Of a stretch of 55,264 nt of DNA, positions 1 through 8,576 are shown one piece after another. This DNA comes from Helicobacteraceae bacterium (GTDB taxonomy: Bacteria > Campylobacterota > Campylobacteria > Campylobacterales > Sulfurimonadaceae): assembly GCA_013138865.1 (NCBI GenBank), contig WTBY01000046.1, positions 1-55,264 on the forward strand. Direction: 5' to 3'. The notes under the pieces were generated by a model. That model had not been told where the DNA came from. It saw only the letters and a program-made list of their open reading frames with translations, and did not search any database. How positions within the stretch are numbered: position 1 is the first letter of the stretch; the number at the start of each line of letters is the position of its first letter. Made by a program: the position numbers and the translations under genes.

Positions 1-1
1 T

Positions 2-97
2 GACTATAATAATTATAGACCTCACTCAACTTTAGGTAAATTAAGCCCTATTGAATATTTAGATAAGTATCATTTAGAGATGAATTATTCCGTTTGA
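2..97 (+). pseudogene. C-terminal end of an IS3-family transposase (cut by window edge)
   Basis: The first 31 codons read DYNNYRPHSTLGKLSPIEY and then run to a TGA stop. The NNYRPHSTLGKLSPIEY block is the typical C-terminal end of the DDE integrase core of IS3-family OrfB transposases. Only this end is visible, so it cannot be said whether the element to the left is complete. A terminal inverted repeat follows directly, which supports the family call. Confidence 0.8.
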
Positions 98-98
98 A

Positions 99-125
99 CT
101 AGTATGGTTTAAGGGGAGGCTTACA
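99..125 (+). mobile_element. Right terminal inverted repeat of the IS3-family element
   Basis: Read inwards (minus strand) the end is TGTAAGCCTCCCCTTAAACC, with the TG start and C-rich block usual for IS3-family ends. It starts two bases after the transposase stop, where the right repeat of such elements lies. The matching left repeat and any target-site duplication lie outside the window, so the exact edge is inferred. Confidence 0.6.
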
Positions 126-233
126 TATGCTCTCAAGAGGAAGCTTTACTAATGTTCTTAAAACTTGCTTCTGTTCCTCATTAGTTTTTTTCAGTAAAAC
201 TGTTACTGTATGTTCTATGTTTGTAGTTTCCAC
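99..233 (-). pseudogene. N-terminal remnant of a small gene truncated by the IS element
   Basis: On the minus strand a GTG at 233 is preceded by AAAGGAG and opens a frame starting VETTNIEHTVTVLLKKTNEE. It reads LRTLVKLPLESI up to the IS edge, then runs into the terminal repeat and stops at 99. An upstream ATG at 269 is in frame but lacks the good ribosome site. About 36 codons are host sequence; the rest of the gene is missing. The product is not recognised. The clean run-in to the IS end suggests disruption by insertion. Confidence 0.4.
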
Positions 234-409
234 TGTTTTCTCCTTTTTGTGTACTCTACTTATATTCATAATTTTTTAGATTTAATAAATTATGAATAGG
301 GAATTAGTATAAAATTTTCAAGCAAGAAGTAAATTATTATTTATAATATTTAATCGCTGAATGAGCTTCTTTCACAGATTGAAATAGAAAATAAATAAAT
401 AAAATTTAA

Positions 410-427
410 TGTCATATATGGCATAAT
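410..427 (+). promoter_or_regulatory. Promoter and palindromic operator of the XRE gene
   Basis: TGTCATATATGGCA (410-423) is a near-perfect palindrome that overlaps the -10-like CATAAT (422-427). The ribosome site AAAGGAG lies about 10 bases before the ATG at 446. An operator over the -10 fits autorepression by the DNA-binding protein encoded just downstream, as is usual for antitoxins. The assignment is by position and symmetry only. Confidence 0.45.
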
Positions 428-445
428 ATTTTCAAAGGAGCTTTT

Positions 446-826
446 ATGAAACGATTAGACTTAATCAATCAAATAATTATCAGAAAAGATAAACTAAACA
501 TTACGATTGAGAATCTTGCTAAACTAAGTGGTGTGAGTATTAGAACTATAAACAGACTCCTAAAAAATGAAGATGTTAAATTAAGTACTATTGAATCTGT
601 GACAAACTTATTAGGTTTAGACTTTGCAGGTAATGAACAAGTTACTCTGAGTGTACTAAAAAAACAAAGAGCATATGAAAAAGCTATATTTTTAGCTTCT
701 GTAGTTCAAGGTACATCAGCACTAGAAATGCAAGGCTTAGAAGATGATAGTTTAAATATGATTATAACTTCGTATACGAAAGAATTTTTAAGCGGAAGCT
801 ATCAAGATACTCTTTGGGTAGCTTAA
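446..826 (+). CDS. XRE-type helix-turn-helix protein, likely orphan antitoxin
   Basis: A 126-residue protein with a predicted helix-turn-helix near residues 19-56: ITIENLAKLSGVSIRTINRL followed by an NEDVKLSTIESV helix. The rest is a short alpha-helical tail ending EFLSGSYQDTLWVA. The start has a strong ribosome site (AAAGGAG). It lies one base from the start of a broken Fic gene, an arrangement typical of toxin-antitoxin style pairs in which the HTH protein represses its own operon. The gene itself is intact while the partner is dead. Function as antitoxin is inferred from context; it could also be a free-standing repressor. Confidence 0.65.
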   Translation: MKRLDLINQIIIRKDKLNITIENLAKLSGVSIRTINRLLKNEDVKLSTIESVTNLLGLDFAGNEQVTLSVLKKQRAYEKAIFLASVVQGTSALEMQGLEDDSLNMIITSYTKEFLSGSYQDTLWVA

Positions 827-827
827 A

Positions 828-1416
828 ATGATACACTCTACACAGCCTATAGATGATGCTACTCCACTTGATCAAACTACCAATTGATAAAGTTTATAGC
901 CTAAAAGAAGTCTATGTCGCAGAAGCAAATAATATAGCACTTGCAACCATAAAGTACTTAGCTGCACCACCATCTAAAAAAATAGCACCGTTTACTTATG
1001 AATGGTTATCTGCACTACATGAAGAGATGTTAGGAAATGTATGGGATTGGGCGGGTAAGTTTAGGCATGTATAGCTTTCTATAGGGATAAAAGCTTATCA
1101 AGTACCAACAGCTCTAAAAGAGTTAGCAGATGATATAGAGTTTTGGGACAAAAATAAAATATTTGATATATATGAAATAGCTACTCGTGTTCATCATAGA
1201 GCTGTTCAAATTCATCCATATAAAAATGGAAATGGTCGCTGGTCACGAATGTTGGCAAATATTTATCTTAGACAGAATGGTTCTATGCCTGTTAAATGGC
1301 AAGAAGATTTACTCTCAAAAGAGAATCCTAAAAGAGATGAATATATACAAGCACTTAAATCAGCCGATAATGGAGATTATTTAAGTTTGATAGCGTTGCA
1401 TAGAATAGTCTATTAA
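828..1416 (+). pseudogene. Broken Fic-domain protein (mobile mystery protein B-like)
   Basis: The frame opens MIHSTQPIDDATPLDQTTN and stops at 885. Homology continues in another frame from about 853 (EVYVAEANNIALATIKYL, LHEEMLGNVWDWAGKFR). An in-frame TAG at 1072 breaks that frame, and the Fic core then continues to 1416. The catalytic motif HPYKNGNGRWSR is still readable (consensus HPFx[D/E]GNGRxxR). One frameshift plus one nonsense codon make this a pseudogene of a Fic AMP-transferase-type toxin. Intact relatives join AMP to target proteins and are paired with a small HTH gene, as here. Confidence 0.8.
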
Positions 1417-1458
1417 AGTTTACAATGTATAATATTACATAATTAAAGGAACTTAAAT

Positions 1459-1639
1459 ATGGAACTTGTAAATAAGACTCAAGATATAGAATCAAAAATA
1501 TATACTATTCGTGGTTTACAAGTTATGCTCGATAGAGATTTAGCAGAACTTATACATAGTTGAGCTCAAAAGACTAATTTGGCAAGTTAAAAGAAATATT
1601 GAAAGATTTTCAATAGAATTTATGTTTCAACTTACAATA
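1459..1639 (+). pseudogene. ORF6N-domain (KilA-N-like) protein remnant
   Basis: An ATG preceded by AAAGGA starts MELVNKTQDIESKIYTIRGL followed by QVMLDRDLAELIHS, then a TGA. The phrase IYTIRGLQVMLDRDLAELY is the hallmark opening of phage-type ORF6N DNA-binding domains. In a shifted frame the next stretch reads VKRNIERF..EFMFQLT, which is the continuation of the same domain. Only the N-terminal third remains, with at least one stop and one deletion or shift. It supports a phage or island origin for this region. Confidence 0.65.
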
Positions 1640-1661
1640 TTGATGTGTGGCGCTATTTATA

Positions 1662-1799
1662 ATGATTGAACTTATTATTAGTATTGGATTTATAGCTATC
1701 TTATTTTCAGTTTTTGGTAATTCTTCTGATGATGAGAATGATGTTGAGGAATATGATGATATTTATGACTATGAAGATGATTTTGATGATTATGACTAA
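1662..1799 (+). CDS. Small membrane protein with acidic tail (45 aa, uncertain)
   Basis: A 45-codon frame begins MIELIISIGFIAILFSVFGN, a single hydrophobic helix, and ends in a tail made almost only of Asp, Glu and Tyr (EEYDDIYDYEDDFDDYD). No clear ribosome site precedes the ATG. The sharp split between a membrane helix and a strongly acidic tail is unlike random AT-rich translation, so it may be a real small protein. No family is recognised. Confidence 0.35.
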   Translation: MIELIISIGFIAILFSVFGNSSDDENDVEEYDDIYDYEDDFDDYD

Positions 1800-2208
1800 A
1801 GTTTTAGATAATGAAAGCTTATGCTGTAAGCACAAATAAGTAATAAATACTTTTAAATAGGCTAGATAGCAGTGTGACTATCTTATAAATGGACACTTAA
1901 CTTGCAGCGTATTAGTTTACCGCTACAATTACTACTGATAGACTTTGAGTATTTGTTACTTTAATTTTCATAGTTATATTGTAATCTATAAAATGAGCTT
2001 AGTGTGACTTTATTGCAATTTTTCATACTTTAAATTTAACACATAATATATATTTAAGTATACCTACTAGGGATATAAAATTATGCGGACATAATGCGGA
2101 CATTTTCTTGTCAAGATCTTGTCATTATGTAATGTTTTGTCAAAAGAAGTATACTATTGTTTATTTAAAAAATACTCTGTAAAGTTCGTGTTTTAGGGAG
2201 TTTGTGAA
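1800..2208. other. Gene-free stretch beside the tRNA with short direct repeats
   Basis: No credible gene is seen in about 400 bases. The stretch holds ATGCGGACAT twice (2083-2092 and 2094-2103), TTGTCA three times (2108, 2119, 2137) and the palindrome CAAGATCTTG (2112-2121). It lies directly beyond the 3' end of tRNA-Met, the usual integration site of tyrosine-recombinase islands. The repeats may be remains of integrase arm-type or attachment sequences. No integrase gene and no second copy of the tRNA end are visible. Confidence 0.35.
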
Positions 2209-2285
2209 TGGTGTCAAGAGTGGGACTTGAACCCACGACCCCCGGCTTATGAGACCAGTGCTCTAACCAGCTGAGCTACCTTGAC
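2209..2285 (-). tRNA. tRNA-Met (anticodon CAT)
   Basis: On the minus strand the sequence folds as a full cloverleaf. The acceptor stem GTCAAGG pairs with TCTTGAC (one G-T wobble). The D-arm is AGCTCAGCTGGTTAGAGC, the anticodon loop CTCATAA gives CAT, and the T-arm has GGTTCAAGTCC. A73 and an encoded CCA end (2209-2211) follow. The CAT anticodon allows elongator Met, initiator or lysidine-modified Ile2. The D-arm and anticodon stem favour elongator Met, but this was not tested against the other CAT tRNAs of the genome. Confidence 0.9.
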
Positions 2286-2306
2286 ATATATGTAATAGAG
2301 AGCAGA

Positions 2307-2312
2307 ATTATA
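2307..2312 (-). promoter_or_regulatory. -10 element of the tRNA-Met promoter
   Basis: TATAAT on the minus strand lies 21 bases before the mature 5' end of the tRNA, so transcription would start near 2300. No -35 hexamer is evident, as is common for housekeeping promoters of Campylobacterota. Confidence 0.45.
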
Positions 2313-2341
2313 CTGTTTTAAGCTTTTATATTCCTAAAGCC

Positions 2342-3274
2342 TTAAATATAGACCTTTTCAAGCATCTCTCTATACTCATTTTTAGCATTTGAGTCTATTG
2401 TAATACCACCACCACTTTTGTACACTAAAGAGTTGTTATATTTTTGAATAAAACGTATCATAACAGCACTTTTAAAGCTCTTTCCATCGAAGTAACCAAA
2501 TACTCCAGTAAAGTAGTTGCGATCGTAGTTTTCGATAGATTCTATTAGCTCTACTGTTTTTTTCTTTGGAGTTCCACTTATGCTTCCTGCTGGAAGAAGT
2601 GAACTTAAAATATCTCCAAAGTTTTCTCTCCAATTATCAGGAAGTTTTCCGCTGATTTTAGAGCTTACTTGTAGTAGTTCTTTGTCACCTGCATCTATTT
2701 TTTCAACGTATCTAAAACTATCTACTTTTATATTCTTTGCAACAATACCAAGATCATTTCTCAAAAGGTCTGTGATCATAACGTGTTCCGCCATCTCTTT
2801 TTGATCTGCTAATATTTTCTCTTTTGCATTTTCAACGCTAGCATCAATGGTACCTTTCATAGGGTAGGTTGAAATGGTACTGTTATTTATATCAATAAAC
2901 TTTTCAGGCGAGAAGCAGACAAACTTGTCTTTATATAGTAGTTTAAAAGGAGCTGATGAATTGTTATAGATCTCTTTTAATGAGTGTGAAGTTGTGATTG
3001 GCGTTGGTTGGGTTAAGTTAAATAGGTATGTATTCCCATTTTTGATCTGCTCTATTACTTGATCGAATTTTTCTTTATAGACGTTAAGTGGTATTGGATC
3101 AGTTGCAAGTTTAGTTTTTAACTTAGCTTTAACAGAGCTATTAAAAGAGAACTCTATATTCTCTTTTTTTAATTCATCAAGGGTAAAAACTTCTATTTTT
3201 TCAGCTTTAAAATCAGTTATAACTAAAAAAGGTATTCTAGCTGAAGCTAAAGAGTTTATTTTTTGAAATGACAT
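2342..3274 (-). CDS. pabB: Aminodeoxychorismate synthase component I
   Basis: A 310-residue chorismate-binding enzyme of the PabB/TrpE family. It makes 4-amino-4-deoxychorismate for folate synthesis with ammonia from a PabA-type glutaminase. Visible signatures are YPMKGTIDA, the EHVMITDLLRNDLGIVA block and SLLPAGSISGTPKKKTVELI, where Pro-Lys after GT(A)P fits PabB rather than TrpE. It lacks the N-terminal region of longer PabB proteins, as is common in this phylum. It directly abuts pyrB, the last gene of a long minus-strand run, so it is probably translated from the same message. Confidence 0.85.
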   Translation of the reverse strand: MSFQKINSLASARIPFLVITDFKAEKIEVFTLDELKKENIEFSFNSSVKAKLKTKLATDPIPLNVYKEKFDQVIEQIKNGNTYLFNLTQPTPITTSHSLKEIYNNSSAPFKLLYKDKFVCFSPEKFIDINNSTISTYPMKGTIDASVENAKEKILADQKEMAEHVMITDLLRNDLGIVAKNIKVDSFRYVEKIDAGDKELLQVSSKISGKLPDNWRENFGDILSSLLPAGSISGTPKKKTVELIESIENYDRNYFTGVFGYFDGKSFKSAVMIRFIQKYNNSLVYKSGGGITIDSNAKNEYREMLEKVYI

Positions 3275-4150
3275 TTAAATGTTATAAATTAACTTTTTTA
3301 AAACTGCCATCCTCATAGATACACCATTTTTTACTTGTTCTAAGACTAGAGAGCGATTGTCTTCTAAAAGTGCATCATCTATGTCTATATTTCTATGAAC
3401 TGGTCCAGGGTGTAAAATAGAAATATCGCGATCGCCTATAAGCTCACTAGTAATGCAGAAGTCACTAGCATAGTCTTTAAGTGAAGCGTACGCTGGAGTT
3501 GAATGACGCTCTGTTTGTGTTCTTAAACTCATGATCGCATCTACACTATTAACTATACTTTTAAGGTCATGTGTATTTTTAAGTGTTGTTTGAGGCATAA
3601 ACTGAGGTGGGGCTACAAGAGTTACATTTACTCCAAAACGTGTAAGTAATTTTATGTTAGAGTTTGCAACACGAGAATTTTTTATATCTCCTACGATCGC
3701 TAAGTTAAGACCTTTCAGCTCACCAAACTTTTCACGAAGAGTAAAAAGGTCAAGTAGTGCTTGTGTTGGGTGTGAGTATGCACCGTCACCTGCATTTATG
3801 ATCGAGGCTCTTGTATTTTCACTTAAAATTTTAGGTACTCCTGACGCACTATGACGCACTATGATCGCATTTGGATTCATAGCGTCTAAGTTCATAGCAG
3901 TGTCAACAAGTGTCTCTCCTTTTTTAGTAGAGCTCTTAGCCGCGTCAAGATGGACTATTTCTGCACCAAGACGTTTAGTAGCAATTTCAAATGAGCTTTT
4001 AGTTCTTGTAGAGTTTTCAAAAAATAGTGTGATCACTATTTTATCTTTTAAAAGGCGATCAAATTTACCATCATTATAGATGGCTGCTTGGTTCATAAGC
4101 TCCTCTATTTCACTAATACTAAAGTCACTTTCTTGAATAAGGTGTCGCAT
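3275..4150 (-). CDS. pyrB: Aspartate carbamoyltransferase catalytic subunit
   Basis: The 291-residue enzyme joins carbamoyl phosphate and aspartate in pyrimidine synthesis. The carbamoyl-phosphate loop [13 protein letters not shown] lies at residues 43-55. [27 protein letters not shown] and [12 protein letters not shown] complete the family signature. Length is normal for the bacterial catalytic chain, and no regulatory PyrI is seen nearby. Its start overlaps the stop of the upstream hypothetical gene and its stop abuts pabB, so all three look co-translated. Confidence 0.95.
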   Translation of the reverse strand: MRHLIQESDFSISEIEELMNQAAIYNDGKFDRLLKDKIVITLFFENSTRTKSSFEIATKRLGAEIVHLDAAKSSTKKGETLVDTAMNLDAMNPNAIIVRHSASGVPKILSENTRASIINAGDGAYSHPTQALLDLFTLREKFGELKGLNLAIVGDIKNSRVANSNIKLLTRFGVNVTLVAPPQFMPQTTLKNTHDLKSIVNSVDAIMSLRTQTERHSTPAYASLKDYASDFCITSELIGDRDISILHPGPVHRNIDIDDALLEDNRSLVLEQVKNGVSMRMAVLKKLIYNI

Positions 4151-4593
4151 TATATATCTCCTTCTAGGGTATTTTTATAGTCGTACAACTCTTGCATTTG
4201 TGGAGTTGTTTTTGGTGACAACATAGTAAACTCATTTTTAGTATAAACATCATAAGGGTTAATAAATAGTGTTATAGAGTCTAGTCTATTACTCTTTTCT
4301 TCTAAAATTATATCAATTCTATCAAACTTTTTTTGTGAAGTTTCTCTACCCAAAGAGAGTGTAAAGCCATTTAGGTTAGAAGAGTTAATATGTGAAACTA
4401 CAAAAAATTGTAACTTTTCATCATTAAGTAAAGAGCCTATAAACTCATTGTCTTCAAGAGTAAACTCTCTACTTTTTAAAGCACTCTTTATTTTTTGAAG
4501 AAATATAGTCTCATCTTTCACAGAATACTCAACAAAATCTAAAATTTTTAAATTGTGCTCATTCCAAGGCCTTAGCCAGTTTGACTCTCTCAT
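4150..4593 (-). CDS. Conserved-looking hypothetical protein between mscS-type gene and pyrB
   Basis: A 147-residue soluble protein ([20 protein letters not shown]...) without a signal peptide, membrane segment or recognised motif. It ends in charged and tyrosine-rich sequence ([16 protein letters not shown]). One-base overlaps with the channel gene upstream and with pyrB downstream indicate translational coupling in the operon. No function can be assigned from sequence. Confidence 0.7.
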   Translation of the reverse strand: MRESNWLRPWNEHNLKILDFVEYSVKDETIFLQKIKSALKSREFTLEDNEFIGSLLNDEKLQFFVVSHINSSNLNGFTLSLGRETSQKKFDRIDIILEEKSNRLDSITLFINPYDVYTKNEFTMLSPKTTPQMQELYDYKNTLEGDI

Positions 4594-6521
4594 TATATTT
4601 TCAACTCTTTGCTAGTCATATTTATATTTAGGGGCTCATCACCTGCATTGCTTAAGTAAACACTCTCAGAAGGAAATGCAAACTCTAAATTATTCTCTTT
4701 TAAAATACCTGCTATTTTGTAAAGGACATCTTGTTTTACTACTAACCACTCATCCCAAACAACAGTTTTAGAAAAACAGTAGACTAAAATATTTATAGAG
4801 CTTTCGCCATACTCATTTAAAAAAACAAGTAGTGTTTTAGAGATCCCATACAGATCTTCTAACTTCTCAACTCTTGAACGTGTTTGCAACTTATTTTTAT
4901 CAAATTCTGTTGTTGCATCGGCTACATCCTCATGCTTTATAAGCATCTCTTTTATATCATTTACAGCTTTCATAACATCATCGATCCTAGCTGTGTACGC
5001 AACACCGATCTCCATCTTTATACGACGACCTAATTTTCTTTTGCTAAAGTTTTTAACCTCAGTAGTTGCTAAGTATGAGTTAGGGTAATATGTAAGAGCA
5101 TTATCAAATGTTCTTACTTTAGTTGATCTAAGACCTATTTCAACAACTGTCCCTTGACCTCTTTTGGTAACAATCCAGTCACCTTGTGAAAACATATCAT
5201 CAAGTATAATTGCAGCAGAACCAAATACGTTTTCTAAAGATGTTTTAGCAGCTAGTGCTAAAGCAATACCACCTATTCCTAAAGATGTTAAAAGTGTCTT
5301 TACATCTATATTCATATTGTCTAAAATAGTAATAACTGCAACTATAACTATAAATATACGAAGACCTATAATAATAAAGTTTATAACCTCCGCTCTCACT
5401 GTTGGAAACTGCTGTAAAAAATTATTAGAGTAAGTTAAAACATAGTTGTCTATAAGTCTAAATAACGTCCATACTAGTATAATAGCATAGACCATATCAG
5501 CGTAGTAGATTGCATCAAGGTTATTACTTTGATAAAAAATAATACGTTGTGTAATATCTAACATAAATATTAGTAAAAGTATTTTAAGAGGAATCCCTAA
5601 GCTTTTGTGTATAAAGTGTTTTGCCACTTTGTACTTTTGCAAATATTTTTCATCAGTTTTATCGTACTGTTTTGAAGCTAGGAAATATAGAATCTGAAAA
5701 AGTATAAAATAACCTAAGCCAAGAATTATAATAGTAGCTATAAGTGCACCAATAACACCAATGCTTATTTTATTGTTATAAAAAGGGTTTATAGCTATTG
5801 TTTTAAAGGTGTAATTCTTATTAATTATGTTTATTAAAGAACCTATTTTAAGCTTATTGACAAGTTTTTCAGTACTTGTAATTTTATCAGCATAGGCTTT
5901 CATATAACGATAAACAATATTGTATACAGTGAACTGGTCATGTAATATATAGTATTTAGGCAAAAAATTAAGCTCTTCAACATTATGAAAAGATTTTCCC
6001 TCTACTATTTGAATATCTTCATATACTCTGTCATAAGTTCTTACATTAATTGTTAATGCTTCTCTAAAGTCTTCAAAAATAGAACTTATTTCTTCATTAC
6101 TTTTATACTCTTCAAGTGCTTTTATTGAGTTCTTTAGCATCTTTTCAAAAGCTATCTCTAACTTGTTAGAGGCTATTTGCATATCTTCAGTTACTCTCTG
6201 TATATAACGATCAGAAGTTAATTTTTCATTTTTTAACTTGGCAATTTTTGCTGTGTCAATCTTTATTCTATTCGTACTATATTCATTATTTATAAATTTG
6301 TTAATGAACTCACTTACTAATCTATCGCGCTCTCTATCTAGGGATTCTAAAAACTCTTTATGATAAGTACTATTCTCTTTTTGAAGTTTTGTGATCTCTA
6401 GTTGAACATCACTAATTTTATTTAGCTCAGGCTCTAAAAACCTCTCAAAATGAATATTTTCTCTGTAGTTAAATGCTGATGAATATGTAAAAAGAATAAA
6501 TAAAATAAGTACTAAACGCAT
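4593..6521 (-). CDS. MscS-family mechanosensitive ion channel
   Basis: A 642-residue inner-membrane protein with a signal peptide, a long helical periplasmic region (about residues 25-250), several membrane helices (about 250-430) and the MscS core. The pore helix and following loop are clear: TSLGIGGIALALAAKTSLEN, then VFGSAAIILDDMFSQGDWI. The beta domain continues GTVVEIGLRSTKVRTFDN. Such large MscS relatives release osmolytes on membrane tension, the extra periplasmic part being of variable role. It sits between bioD and the hypothetical gene in one minus-strand run. Confidence 0.9.
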   Translation of the reverse strand: MRLVLILFILFTYSSAFNYRENIHFERFLEPELNKISDVQLEITKLQKENSTYHKEFLESLDRERDRLVSEFINKFINNEYSTNRIKIDTAKIAKLKNEKLTSDRYIQRVTEDMQIASNKLEIAFEKMLKNSIKALEEYKSNEEISSIFEDFREALTINVRTYDRVYEDIQIVEGKSFHNVEELNFLPKYYILHDQFTVYNIVYRYMKAYADKITSTEKLVNKLKIGSLINIINKNYTFKTIAINPFYNNKISIGVIGALIATIIILGLGYFILFQILYFLASKQYDKTDEKYLQKYKVAKHFIHKSLGIPLKILLLIFMLDITQRIIFYQSNNLDAIYYADMVYAIILVWTLFRLIDNYVLTYSNNFLQQFPTVRAEVINFIIIGLRIFIVIVAVITILDNMNIDVKTLLTSLGIGGIALALAAKTSLENVFGSAAIILDDMFSQGDWIVTKRGQGTVVEIGLRSTKVRTFDNALTYYPNSYLATTEVKNFSKRKLGRRIKMEIGVAYTARIDDVMKAVNDIKEMLIKHEDVADATTEFDKNKLQTRSRVEKLEDLYGISKTLLVFLNEYGESSINILVYCFSKTVVWDEWLVVKQDVLYKIAGILKENNLEFAFPSESVYLSNAGDEPLNINMTSKELKI

Positions 6522-6531
6522 AACTCTCCAA

Positions 6532-7176
6532 CTAAAGGTCTATTTTTTCAACTAACTTGTCTAAATTTGTATTGACTATATAAAGATCTTCGCAATAATT
6601 TTGGAAAAATTTTAGCGATGTTTTGCTAAAACTCTCCTCATTTTCTTTAATATTGATTGCAAAATTATGTTTAATATTCCTATTCTTTAGAGCCTCAAGA
6701 CTTAACAATGTATCATTTATGCACCCTAAATTACTATGAGTTATAAGAAGTGTAAATAAATTTAGTTCTAAAATTAGATCTATTACAAAAAAATCTTTTG
6801 TGATCGGAACTAAAAGTCCACCAGCACCCTCAATCAAAACAATGTCACATAAAGAACCTATTTTATTTAACTTCTCTTTTATTAGTTCTATATCTATTTC
6901 AATATTTTTGTCATTGGCAATATAGGGTGCTGCTGGAAGTTTAAACTGATATGGAGTAATGTCACTAAGACTCAATTCACTAAGAACAGGGTTTAACTCT
7001 AAGGCTTTTTCAAAAAGTTTAGTTGCATCTTCAGCTATAGGGTCAACACCTGTTTCAAATGGTTTAAAAACACCAACTCTCAAACCCTTAGATGCATATA
7101 GCTCTAAAAGTTTTAAAGTAGTGTATGTTTTACCAACATTAGTATTTGTCGCAGTAATAAAAAGAGTTTTATACAT
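6532..7176 (-). CDS. bioD: Dethiobiotin synthetase
   Basis: The 214-residue enzyme closes the ureido ring of dethiobiotin from diaminopelargonate, CO2 and ATP. The P-loop at residues 8-17 reads TATNTNVGKT, followed by GVFKPFETGVDP and the substrate-binding IEGAGGLLVPI. Length is standard. It starts two bases after the stop of the norF-like gene. No other biotin gene is in the window, so bioD is separated from the rest of the pathway. Confidence 0.93.
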   Translation of the reverse strand: MYKTLFITATNTNVGKTYTTLKLLELYASKGLRVGVFKPFETGVDPIAEDATKLFEKALELNPVLSELSLSDITPYQFKLPAAPYIANDKNIEIDIELIKEKLNKIGSLCDIVLIEGAGGLLVPITKDFFVIDLILELNLFTLLITHSNLGCINDTLLSLEALKNRNIKHNFAINIKENEESFSKTSLKFFQNYCEDLYIVNTNLDKLVEKIDL

Positions 7177-7178
7177 AA

Positions 7179-7448
7179 TTATGCCTTGTTAATTGGAAGA
7201 TAGTAAGCAAAAGCGATTAAAGATATCACAATAAACAACCAAAGTGAGGGAATAATTCTATACTTTAAGGAGACATCTTTTAATCCCATAAAATACTCAA
7301 TTACTAGTTGAGCTTTAATGAAAGTTGTAACTAAAATAACTCCAACAAATAGTGAGTTTACAACTCCTAAGTAACCTAAAGTATAAGTAAAGAGTGTTAA
7401 AAGAAGTAAAATTATAATTATTTTTTTATAAACGCCTAAAAAATTCAT
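7179..7448 (-). CDS. norF: NorF-like cytochrome oxidase subunit IV family protein
   Basis: An 89-residue membrane protein with three hydrophobic helices. TTFIKAQLVIEYFMGLKDV and the following helix match the prokaryotic subunit-IV / NorF family found in nitric oxide reductase clusters, where it assists NO reductase assembly or activity. Its ribosome site AGAGGG lies inside the last codons of the upstream nuclease gene. Relatives normally follow norE directly; here two unrelated genes lie between them. NorF is called partly from context. Confidence 0.7.
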   Translation of the reverse strand: MNFLGVYKKIIIILLLLTLFTYTLGYLGVVNSLFVGVILVTTFIKAQLVIEYFMGLKDVSLKYRIIPSLWLFIVISLIAFAYYLPINKA

Positions 7449-7453
7449 ATTAA

Positions 7454-8539
7454 TTACCCTCTAAAACTATTTTTTAGTTCATCTTCTATCATCTCAATAG
7501 TTGGTAAACTTGATTCAAACTCTTTTGGTAAAATTTCTGTAAGTTCGTATTCTGATATACCTATGGGTTGAGCCATGTTTTTTAGTGAGTACTCTGCTAT
7601 TATTTCATTTTTCTCTTGACATAAGATCAAGCCAATAGTAGGGTTGTCATCTTTATGAGCTAATTTTCCATCAACTGCACTACAGTAGAAATTTACCTGT
7701 CCAGAATACTCTGGTTTAAACTTTCCTTTTTTAAGTTCCACTACAACATAGCACCTAAGCTCTAAATGATAAAAAAGTAAATCAATATAAAAGTCACTGT
7801 CACCAACTTCTACTTTATACTGCCTTCCTACAAAAGCAAAACCACTTCCAAGCTCTATAAGAAATTTTTCCATATGTTCTATTAGGTTTGATTCTAACTC
7901 TTTTTCTCTAAATGGTTCACTAATAGTTAAAAAATCAAATATATAAGGATCTTTAAAAGATTGCTGAACTAAGTCACTATCATTTGATGGTAGTATAGCT
8001 TTAAAGTTTGATGTTAATTTTGCTTCTCTTTTATGCACTTCACTTTTAATCATAAGTGCTAATATATTTTTACTCCAACCATGTTCTACTATTTTTGTAA
8101 TATACCAATATCGTAAATTGATATCTTTAATTTTTTGTATTAATAGTATATTATGTGTCCAAGGTATTTGTGTAACTAATATTTGTACATTTTGTTCAGA
8201 TTTATTTTCACTTTTTATTTGTGCAACTGATGGTTGCCCAATTTGAATATCAGAATACTCAGTATAAAACTGAACCATAAGTTTAATATTTCTTGTAGAA
8301 AATCCACCAAGTTCAGGAAATGCAACTTTTATATCATTGCTAAGATTATCTATAACCTTTGCACCCCATCCGAGTTTTTGTTGTTTTTGATGTATAATTT
8401 CACCTATATTAAAGTATAGTATTATCATCTCTTGATTTACTTTAGTTATAGCTCTTGTTTGAGATATCTGTATCTGTTTTTTTATTTCTACTATAAAATG
8501 TTTATACTCTTTTGTAGTGATAAGGTTTAGTTGCTTCAT
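7454..8539 (-). CDS. DUF1016/YhcG-type PD-(D/E)XK nuclease domain protein
   Basis: A 361-residue protein with an N-terminal helical DUF1016 region (VNQEMIILYFNIGEIIHQKQ, GWGAKVIDNLSNDIK). Its C-terminal PD-(D/E)XK fold has catalytic residues in DFYIDLLFYHLELRCYVVVE followed by LKKGKFKPEYSGQ. The family (E. coli YhcG) is linked to mobile and defence regions, and its substrate is not firmly known. It lies downstream of a putative HEPN protein and interrupts the norE-norF pair. Few GATC sites and no CGATCG occur in it, unlike neighbouring core genes. Confidence 0.85.
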   Translation of the reverse strand: MKQLNLITTKEYKHFIVEIKKQIQISQTRAITKVNQEMIILYFNIGEIIHQKQQKLGWGAKVIDNLSNDIKVAFPELGGFSTRNIKLMVQFYTEYSDIQIGQPSVAQIKSENKSEQNVQILVTQIPWTHNILLIQKIKDINLRYWYITKIVEHGWSKNILALMIKSEVHKREAKLTSNFKAILPSNDSDLVQQSFKDPYIFDFLTISEPFREKELESNLIEHMEKFLIELGSGFAFVGRQYKVEVGDSDFYIDLLFYHLELRCYVVVELKKGKFKPEYSGQVNFYCSAVDGKLAHKDDNPTIGLILCQEKNEIIAEYSLKNMAQPIGISEYELTEILPKEFESSLPTIEMIEDELKNSFRG

Positions 8540-8576
8540 TTTATTTTGCCTTTTTTATAGTTTTGTATATTCATTT

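Noticed and set aside
1187-1384. 65-codon plus-strand frame over the Fic region
   Set aside because: The Fic core reads in another frame with the HPYKNGNGRWSR motif; this frame is a shadow.
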